Of a DNA stretch of 64,000 bases, positions 55,865-64,000 are shown one piece after another. The stretch spans positions 6,014,001 through 6,078,000 of the forward strand of contig CM075103.1 in NCBI GenBank assembly GCA_037576195.1, given 5' to 3'. Origin of the DNA: Phytoseiulus persimilis. Taxonomy: Eukaryota; Arthropoda; Arachnida; Mesostigmata; Phytoseiidae. Numbering within the stretch: position 1 is the stretch's first letter; every line of letters begins with the position of its first letter. The notes beneath the pieces were generated by a model, which saw only the letters and a list, made by a program, of their open reading frames with translations, ran no database searches and was not told the origin of the DNA. Made by a program: the position numbers and the translations under genes.

Positions 55865-57434
55865 TCAATGAAACACCACATCGATGAAGTTCTGCACGCT
55901 TCGTCTTCGGATTCCGTTGCGAAACTTGAACGGCGGGCTTTTAGCGGACGCGAACACCACCGGATTCCCTCTCAGGTCAGATATCACTAACGCGTCTTTG
56001 TCAGACCAGCGATTCATCACATCGGCGTAAGCTGTCGTTTCTGCGAAGATTGGGTTCCTATCGTCGTGGTCGGGACTCGCATAGAGCTTTGTTCCGAGTT
56101 TGAGACGCGGTTCCACAGTTTTAGATCTCTCCTGCTCTTCCGGAAATCTGGGCTGGTAGAAGTCTTGAGTTACAGTTCCATGGTTCTTCGCACCAGAATT
56201 CGGCCCATGACGCTGGCTTGACGAAGCCAGATACTGGGGAAAGGCATCGTGCTTTTCTCCCCCTTGTTGACGATGTCTGTTGATTTCATCGTTCACAAGA
56301 TGAAGCTCTATCGGAGGCTTGATATAATGGCGGCCAGCAGATGGTCCGGTGTCTGTATGATAAGCGATAGCGCTCGAGGTGGGACCACGTGGATTGAGGT
56401 GGTAGCGATGTGGTATTTTCGGAACGGTCACCGTAGGTTCTGGTGTTCGAACCAGGGGATGATGCCGTCGATCGTGGCTTCCCTCAACGGGGACTTCTGG
56501 CTTGGATTTGTGATCCCGAGGCTCGTGATCCTGAGGGTGGCCGAGATAATTCAGGTGATGAATAACGTGGGTCACGTGCTGGTGCTGCTGTTGAGTTGCT
56601 TCGGAGTTTTCGTGGGCAGCAGCTTCGTGTTTCCCGACTGAGGTTCCCTCCGTGGAGTGCGGCGCTCTGTAACCTTGCGACGCTAAATACGGGCAGTCTT
56701 TGGTGTCGGCATTGTTCACATGAATCACTTTCAGATGGGTGTACCTCGGTTGAGGTCTCGAAGCCGAAACTCGGATGAACTTATGATCTTCGTCCTCATA
56801 AAGAACCTCTTTCTTCACCGGGCCGTCGAAATATTCGGTGTAACTCGGGGAGGGTCTCTTGAGATATTTCTTCGGAATGCCTCCCTTGAGGTAAACGTAT
56901 TTGACTTTCGTGTGTACCTTCGATTTCTTCGTCGATTTCCGCTTCGCGTAGTTCGCCGACTCGTGAGGATTCGTGGATAAGCCGGAAATACTGTAAAGAG
57001 GGAGATCAGCTCGGTCAATCAAGATTCAAACAGGAAGAGCTGCGAACTCCAGGTGTGGATCATCTTCCTCAAGGGATAGATTCCGTGTTTACGGAAGGAA
57101 GATAAGACCTAGTTCCTCGTCGCAAATAGCGAGAAAAATCTCGGTTGATTTTCACAATATTCATTCTACTCCATTCGCAGCTCAGTAAGAATCTTCAGTC
57201 GATAGGACTGTCAATGACTCACATTTCTTGTCCGCCAAGTGAGGTTTTAATATCCACGATATCGGTTGTCGAAGCGCGCAGCCTTTTAGGATCACGGCGG
57301 GAAACTGACAGGATGATGGGCACGCTTTTCACTTGTTGCAAAGCTTTCAGCATCATCATTTGAAAGTCTGCATGAACATCAGGCGCCGAGATACTCCATA
57401 GCAACACATACGTCGTCAAGCAAAATATCCGCAT
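55865..57434 (-). CDS. secreted His/Lys-rich protein, 445 aa (2 exons)
   Basis: Exon 1 (57434-57223) begins MRIFCLTTYVLLWSISAPDV, a signal peptide likely cut near HA-DF at residue 22, then a basic segment (MMMLKALQQV, SRRDPKRLR). The GTGAGT donor leaves phase 2, and exon 2 (56990-55865) enters after a CTTTACAG acceptor in the matching phase. The 232-nt intron is bounded by good signals. Exon 2 is one long frame: a Lys-rich region (KSTKKSKVHTKVKYVYLKGG), a His/Gln-rich low-complexity middle (QQQHQHVTHVIHH), a Pro-rich region and a basic end (RNGIRRRSVQNFIDVVFH). There is no domain, almost no Cys and no membrane span after the signal, which suggests a secreted structural, matrix or cuticle-associated protein, or a metal-binding His-rich protein. 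An open frame through the intron into exon 2 (starting 57022) is an artefact. Confidence 0.75.
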
Positions 57435-58617
57435 GCTGTTCAACGATTGAACATAATCCTAGCACGAGAACATCTCCACAAGCAATCCTCGATGATCAAG
57501 CTACTCGAACCGGTTCGTTGCTCTCTCGTTCCTGTGTTTGAACTCGGGCTCCGCTACCCACGTTGTTACTCAAACCGGGAGGATTCACATACTGAAAATG
57601 TTCCGAAGAGAGTTCGGAAGCTAAAACCCTAGAACTTCTTACCAGTGTTTAACAACTTCTCACTCGCCCATCCGACCACCTACGCTCCTGCTCATCCAGC
57701 CATTCATTCGCTTAACGAGCCAGCCAGCCATCCGGCGGGCCGGCTATGATATCTGTTCCGCTCGAATTTTTCGGAAAAGAGGGAAAGTGGGAAAATCGTC
57801 ATTGCCTCGGTCAACTCATGCGGTTCTCCGGGGAGCTAAGTGAAACCCGCGTTGCTGAACATCCGACCGGATCCAATGCGAGCTCGTAGCTGATTTTCAT
57901 TTTCCTTCCCTTCCCCAGACATCCCGCAGGCGCATGGGAATTCCTGTCCAAAAGCTCCCTTCGCAATTCTCCGCTGCTATTGTTGGGATCATCATCAGCA
58001 ACTGGAGTCATTACTCGACACAAATGCAGGCATTACAGTGAAGCAAATGAGATTAATACGGGCAGTCACGTTTTCGCATCGTGGATGTCAGCTCTTCTCC
58101 TCAAGCATCTTTCCCACACTTCTTCGCTTCCATTGAGAGATATTTTTTTCGAACGCAACGACGATAAGATCTCAATTGTTTTGTAATCCAGACATGGAAT
58201 TTCGATCAGCATTCCCTCAATTTGTCCTGATTATGTGGTCCAAACGCTCCATCCATCTGCCGAATGTTAGATAGCAAACGTCCGAAGATGGGGAGCTATA
58301 TAACATTCGATTAGGTTCTGTTGATGATCACCGATGTTTCGCTGAGTCGATATTTTCTCCGGTTCTTCAGGAGTTCCTTGCGGCGCCATGCGAAGCGAGG
58401 GAGCTGCGAGCTATCCAAAGTAACGAGGACGCTCAAAAAAGCTCAAATCCACAACCCCATGAACGGGATCTGAAGCTCATAGCATGACCACTGATGATTA
58501 GAGCCCAGAAGTTTGGGTCATCCTTCGAAATTATTCTATCAATCGCCTGGGATCGATCCGTTGCAGTTAGAAGATGATTTCGAGAAAACACCCCAACTGC
58601 CAGGCTCTACTGATGAT

Positions 58618-58935
58618 TCAGTGGGATCGTTTGCATTCGGAACGCAGCATCATCGATGAAGAACTATGAACGGACGTTGAACTTCGTGAGGAAACTTGCG
58701 CGAGTGGCAGAGTCTTTTCAGGGTCCACGGTGAGAAATGATATGAGACATTTTGTCGAGCAGAAGTACGTCCACAGTTCGCCCGGAGCGGGCTGGTCAGA
58801 AACCGATCGAGGGGAAGAGGCGTCCTTCTCATATATTGCGGCCTTTTTCCAATAAGGGACGCTGGCTGGTGGCCAGCACAGGAAAACTATGAACGTAATA
58901 CAATAGGGAGAGGCGAACGCCGGATGAGGAGACAT
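58618..58935 (-). pseudogene. secreted-family-like first exon (locus F), probably decayed
   Basis: The ATG at 58935 opens a 105-codon frame with a signal-peptide-like start (PYCITFIVFLCWPPAS). About 45 residues later it has a C-x3-C motif, YFCSTKCLISFLTV, closely matching the first identified exon of locus C (SRCRLRCDFILF). The frame then stops without a clear donor. About 100 bp further down (near 58490-58600) the DNA resembles the segment near 45890-46000 in locus E in the same orientation. A truncated or degenerate family member is the likeliest reading; an intact gene with unusual splicing is not excluded. Confidence 0.35.
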
Positions 58936-61254
58936 TGCCGGATCGTAGACACGTTGGTTCAGACAGCCGAAAAGATGGATGAATCAAGAGACTCGCACGG
59001 CTGACTCAGGATTATTCAAATCTCGTTGGTGTCGCGCTCGGATAGCTCGCTGATTGAAACCGTCACCACTTGAGCCGTCGACTCTCTGAGGCGAGAGTTG
59101 AGGATGGACTCGGTTGAAACCTCCTTGAAACATCAGTTCACAGTGGTGGACTCCGACAGCCGTCCCGGGGTCGACCTGAACGTACCACACGGAACGAAGC
59201 GTGGAGTGTATGAGAATAAATCACTACTCCATCTTCGAGCTGTTTGTCGTCCTTCCCCCCCGAGGGCGCCTTGAGAAAAACTGCCCACGAACACTCTGAG
59301 CTAGCGTGCCACATCGTGCCCCCCCCCCTCCCCGAGTTCACATGAGATCTTTGTACAAAAGAATCATGTTCCGTTCAGAAAGGGAATATTCTGGAAATCT
59401 AGATTCCTCGGGAATCGGTCGTCAGCCGGGGCAGGGGAGCTGTGACCGCAAAACCACTGATCTGTCCCAATTTCTACGGGAAACGCTTCTTTCAACGTCA
59501 CGAACCAAAGAATCTGAACCGAGCGATCCGACTCTGTTTCGTGAAACACATACAGTAACAGCTTCTGGAACCGCTTTCGATTTCTTTGCTGCTTCCGGTC
59601 TAGGGCAGCGAAGAAATGATTTTCTGAAACAAGCGTTCAGCTCATTGCTTCCATCAGGCACAGAATTTGGCCTGGACATCCAGAACATCCGGTCTAGTAG
59701 TCACTCTCTGTGACTGCTTTGTAGCGTGGATTCCACATCCTAGAGCGACCTCACGAGTATGCTCGTGGTAGGCCCGACAACTATGTCATCCTGTTAGGCG
59801 ATTTCACGAAGAGCAGGATACGGATCCACGTTTGGCGAGCAAGAGCGGATTCCCGTCCCGATAGTTGTGAGATTGTTGGACGTGTGGGAAACCTCGGGAT
59901 CGATCGGGGTGACCATGTCATAAAAGCTCTGGACGCTTCAACGGAACTCGGTCAGTGTTCTCAGTTCGGATTCCACCGATGCTGCGTTGAGGAGCAATGA
60001 AATTCCTGGAGAAACTCGGAGAGAAAGATATACACGATCGAGGGCACTCCCTGTCGATATCGAATGTTCGGCCTCACGAGATAGTGAATCAGAGTGAATC
60101 GTAAAATAGCCGGTCCTCACAACTTCGGCGGCGGTCCCTGTGGAAGGCCGATTCGACAAGGATTTGCCTGATCAGAACGCTGCGCGGAACTATTACGCCT
60201 GAAATCTGTCAACCGAACCGGATCCAAAATCTGCGATGATTCCAGCGGCAATCCCAGACGGAAAGGCAAGGAGTCAGAACGAGCTGCAAGACCAGTTGCA
60301 CTAGTAGCATCAGCTGCACATCCACCAGCGTTCTTCGGAGCAGCTCTCAGCGCTGTCGATAGCGACTGCAATGTGGGTGACACCAGATATTAGTTTTCTT
60401 ATATCGTCTTCTTCCTATCTATCTCCCCCTCCGTGTGTGCAGGAACAGATCAGCTACGTTGGTATTGGAAAGAAGAGTGGAGGGATCGCGCCCCTGTCCC
60501 CCGGTGTCGACCCAGCCCCGGCAGCGCACTGTCCCTCGCCCCTCGCACTAGGATCCGAGAGTGATTTGCTGACAAACAGGCAAATTCCTATGGCCCTTTA
60601 CGTCGAACGGGGGAAGTACATGGGAGCGCCTGAGCGGGGGAGTTACGAGAACAGCAGCAGGATAGCTAATACACCAGAGCCGACTCGAAAAAGGCACACG
60701 TCGGAAGTGTTTTCGTCTGCCGGCGGCCCCCGACGCCCGAACCAACCTCGCCTGACGCCCATCCCGTCGACCGACACCTCCTTCCAACCCCTCCAGTCGC
60801 TGGCAACCAAACACACAAACTGTGGAATGCAGCAAGAAAGCACAACGACGACGACAGCAGCAACAACAATGACAACGCCAACCGGGTTCTTCTTGTACTC
60901 CTCTCAGGGGAACAGAGCTCGGGAGAATGCAAAACAGAGCGCGATCTTCGTTTCTCGAGAGGACCTCGGAGGCTCACTGCACTCCACCCGCTCAAAAGAT
61001 TCCCTCCGCGTGTTCTTCGGTGAGCGGCCGTAGATTCCACTGGTGTTGGGCAGATGAAAATACATATCTAACGATTAGAATGATATTCTCTTCGGACGAC
61101 GAAGGTCGGGGTTCCCCGGAAGAGCCCGGGATGCCGTCTCATGCCCGACGGTCCGTTTCTGCGCCCACAGGGCTCCTCATCCAACTGCTGCTTCTTGAGT
61201 CTTTCGAGTCCTCCAGCCTTCCGTAAAGAAATCTACAGCATAGTCGAGTTGGAT

Positions 61255-61455
61255 TCAGATCGCATCCAGGGCACCATTCGAACGGGGCGAAATCAGCTCC
61301 TCCGGCAGTCCTGTCCTCGATTCTAACTGCAAGATTTTGAGTGAAACGGTGGAACTCGTTCGTCGGCTCGATTCCAGCTGTTGTTGGAGGTAGCCGCCCA
61401 CATCCTCTACGCTTCCGATACCGATAATGAGTGGGCCAGAAATCTCAGCTTTCAT
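61255..61455 (-). pseudogene. secreted-family-like exon fragment (locus G)
   Basis: A minus-strand frame from 61455 to 61255 contains SSTVSLKILQLESRTGLP, which lines up with KTAVKIPVKLTLNSARDP of locus C exon 2 and with NRIVIRLLDVTSSPLGT of locus E. No matching signal-peptide exon, middle exon or terminal exon was found in phase. Similarity is short and by eye, so confidence is low. Confidence 0.25.
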
Positions 61456-62289
61456 CCAAATAGCGAGTTTTCACGGTAACTGTGGGAGCACTAGTCATCG
61501 TCCGTCCGTGCATACTCATTTCCATGGTCTTGATGGATGGTGATTGACGATTGATGCATGATGTTCTGGCTCACCTGAACGACTGTGGACCAGCTATCTC
61601 CCGAGACTCTTGTCTTCGCCGCATAGCTGAGGCCGTTCATTCACCTCCGCTCCCTGACAACATTCGGTTTTCATTCGAGTTCCCGAAAGAGAGAATTTTC
61701 TATTTGCTGCGATTGAGAATCGACGAGAATACGAAAGTTCAGCAGGCTCATTATTGACACCAAAATCTCGACTAATTGATCATGAGTAGAGACGCCATAT
61801 GACCGGACATTTTTTCATGAAAACCGGACAAGGTTCGAACAGGAAATCAGTGTAGTGACCGCACGTATCCACCGATTCATAAGACTGGAAGGAGCTCAAG
61901 CCTCGATGTGTTCCTCTAATTCCATGCAGCATTGATGAGTCTCGAGTACTAGGATGAGAAGTCAGAGTACTCCACTCTCTCTCCAATTACATGCAACATC
62001 TGTTCCTTGGAGCACCAGGTTCTTAAATCGAGATCTTCTCGGAGTTCGAGTAACTGGAGGGCCTTCTCTCGGAGTATTTTCCGAAATAATGTACTTTAAA
62101 CATGGAGGCGCCTATTTTCCAATTTTTTTCGCTGGAAATACGTCTTTGCGTAGTGTGCTCAACCAACAGCCCCCCGACCTGGTCTTCCTTGTTCTGTTTC
62201 AGCGCGGCATTCCTCACGATCCCCGTCGAGAGAGTTCGCGGCCGGTCCCTCACGTCCCTCATCCCGGAGAATCTCAACCGTTTCCACAG

Positions 62290-64000
62290 AGATAAAAATC
62301 TCCCGTCACGATCGCTTGCGTTCGTCCGACCCCGCCAGGCTCACGCTGACCAAACGGCTCGATTGGTGCAATCAAAATTATCACAGGGTGACGTCTCCGC
62401 AGCCGCTCGCACTTCGCTCTTCAACGACGTCACAGCTCCGCCGACTACCGAGACATTCCATCAACTAAAGTCCAAGCATCCACAGATGGTACCCCCTGCG
62501 CTTTATCCGCCCGCTCCTCGTCCACCCGCTTTTATAAATGAAATCCGTCTCTCAGAGGCCGAGGTCGCGGCTGCCGGACGCAGTTTCCCCATCAGTTCAA
62601 GCGGTGGCTCAGATGCTCTCCGACTGCGCCACCTGCGAGACCTCGTCGAAAAGGACAGCTATTCCTGTCGCCTCGTCACTGCTCCAACAAAGTTCTGCTC
62701 TCTAGTCATCTATGGCAAGCTTCCCGATTTCGCCCTCGAGATTTTTACGGTGCCAATCTCATAGCGCTGCGAGAGAAAGGACGGCGGCATCCGGCCCAAT
62801 GCGGTTGGTAATACACTACGTCGTTTGGCGGCTAAGGTCGCGGTCCGGAAGCATAGGGAGTCCATTTGCGATCTCATCGCGCCGACTCAGTTGGGGTTCG
62901 GCGTCGAGGGAGCTTGCTAGGCAGCGGTTCACGCGGCAACGAGCTATCACGAGGTCAACAAAAGCTCCGACAAGGTTCTAGTCAAACTGGATTTCGCCAA
63001 AGCGTTCAACACATTACGCAGGGATCTCATCCTTACTTCCATTCACACCCATTCCCCGGCACTCCAGCCTATGATTCACCACGCTCACAGGCTGCCAAAC
63101 AAGCTCTTCTGGAAGGATCGCGCGATTCTGTCGACGAATGGGGTCCAACAAGGGGAGCCGTGGGGCCCCCCTTATCTTGTAACGCTCCACACGGACTCCC
63201 CTCTACCCTCGAATCGGAGTTCAAGCCTTGGTACTTGGACGATGGCACGCTTGCGGGTCCACTGCCAGCAGTTATCTCAGACATTCAGAGAGTGAGGGAT
63301 TCCGCCGCTGTCTCCGGGTCGGATCTCAATGTTGGCAAGTGCGAGGTGTCGACTTTTTCTGACGACGTACCACTGCATCTGACACACGTCGCGGGGGTCC
63401 GAGATCTGCTCCCCAGTGCCCGCCTTGTCGACAACAGTGACCTTGAGCTGCTGGGAGCTCCCCTGTCCGCTTCTGCCGTCGAGGCAGTCCTGAGGAAGAA
63501 GCTATCTCTTGTCGGTCTTTGGTGCTCGAGACTAGCGACGCTTGAACGCCCACCCTGCCCTGTTTCTCACCCGCTGTAGCCTGTCCTCTCCCCGGCTTCT
63601 ACACATTATTCGTTGTTCCGACACCGACGGGATTACAGACGCCTTGCGCCAGCTCGACTGCTCATCGGTGGCCTCGGCGTCCGCTCAATCTCGAATTTGA
63701 GCACCTGCACTCACCTTGGCTCCCTGGCTCAGGTCAGGGACCTGGCTTCGAGCTTCTCTCCACCAGAGGTCTCTGCCCACATCTGTGCCCGTATCGACTC
63801 CCTGTCAGTGAGATTTCGGAGCCAGTGGAACGATATTCCAGAAAAGATCTCTCTGGCCACGATGGTGGCAGTGGTCACCAGAACAAGGCAGACGGAGCTG
63901 CTAAGAGACGCCGCGGATGATTGTGAGAGGGCAAGATTACATGCTGCTTTCCATGCGACCAGTGGAAAATGGCTTTATGCCATTCCATCCCCGTCTATAG
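62290..64000 (+). pseudogene. decayed reverse transcriptase of a non-LTR-like retroelement, running off the right edge
   Basis: The plus strand encodes a reverse transcriptase broken into three frames. The N-terminal part (about 62318-62762) has VQSKLSQGDVSAAAR and SSSGGSDALRLRHL, as in a widespread animal retroelement RT group. A frameshift near 62760-62785 leads to DGGIRPNAVGNTLRRLAAK, a TAG at about 62918, then motif A, KLDFAKAFNTL (Asp codon 62990-62992), and the NGVQQGEPWGPP motif (about 63137-63172). A second frameshift leads to the catalytic palm motif WYLDDGTL (63229-63252) and NVGKCEVSTF. The remaining 400 bp continue in further broken frames. Multiple frameshifts and a stop show it is not functional. 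Clade not assigned; ends of the element are not visible. Confidence 0.8.

Larger units (their letters stand above)
57435..62289. other. spacer with relics of the secreted family
   Basis: Apart from the candidate pieces listed at 58.6-58.9 and 61.3 kb, nothing is supported. A plus-strand frame at 60371-61033 (220 codons) is Ser/Thr/Pro-rich with an ACA-rich stretch and a matching hydrophobic frame on the other strand; it looks like low-complexity DNA. A run of 10 C lies near 59320-59329. Confidence 0.3.

Noticed and set aside
55865..57022. Single-exon reading of the His-rich gene starting at 57022
   Set aside because: Its first 11 codons are the end of an intron; a CTTTACAG acceptor and an upstream signal-peptide exon in the right phase explain the gene better.
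60371..61033. 220-codon Ser/Thr/Pro-rich plus-strand frame with a signal-like hydrophobic frame on the other strand
   Set aside because: Both arise from a CAA/CGA-rich simple stretch; no splice sites or homology recognised.
1..64000. CRISPR arrays, bacterial operons or a prokaryotic defence system
   Set aside because: No spaced identical repeats, no bacterial-type gene packing; spliced genes and animal protein families show a eukaryotic nuclear sequence.

Overview
The window is animal nuclear DNA, most likely from a chelicerate arthropod and plausibly a parasitiform (predatory) mite. That assignment is inference. It rests on GT-AG spliced genes with mostly short introns, mixed base composition near 50% GC, a vestigial-type developmental gene, small signal-peptide genes, ACSM-type acyl-CoA synthetases and a decayed retroelement reverse transcriptase. 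No species-diagnostic sequence was found. Genes are sparse in the left 25 kb and denser to the right.

Layout. (1) 5.6-18.0 kb, minus strand: a four-exon vestigial (vg) orthologue of 410 codons with an intact TDU domain. Its second intron is 10.5 kb and about 7 kb of gene-poor DNA lies upstream, as expected for a developmental regulator with distributed enhancers. (2) 25.2-41.5 kb, mostly minus strand: a cluster of unrecognised secreted proteins. Three loci (A at 25.2-26.8, B at 35.8-36.9, C at 38.25-39.6 kb) share intron phases, paired cysteines and an N-glycosylation sequon in a middle exon of 101-107 bp. Weaker relatives or relics lie near 41, 46, 58.6 and 61.3 kb. Small secreted proteins are interspersed: a glycine-rich peptide at 28.3 kb with a clear TATA/Inr promoter, a 181-aa protein at 31 kb, a 110-aa basic peptide at 32.1 kb and a 68-aa peptide at 33.1 kb. 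(3) 41.9-49.8 kb, minus strand: two intronless ACSM-type acyl-CoA synthetases, separated by a foldback element and relics of the secreted family. (4) 51.9-57.4 kb, minus strand: a two-exon 88-aa Lys/His-rich secreted peptide and a two-exon 445-aa His-rich secreted protein. (5) 62.3 kb to the right edge, plus strand: a frameshifted reverse transcriptase of a non-LTR-like retroelement.

Function. vg would act in the nucleus as a TEAD/Scalloped co-factor. The synthetases would activate medium-chain or related carboxylic acids, probably in mitochondria. The remaining products appear to enter the secretory pathway, so the right two thirds of the window is a cluster of fast-evolving secreted-protein genes around a metabolic gene pair. 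All splice sites were called by eye from GT/AG signals, phase compatibility and comparison between paralogues; none is supported by transcripts.
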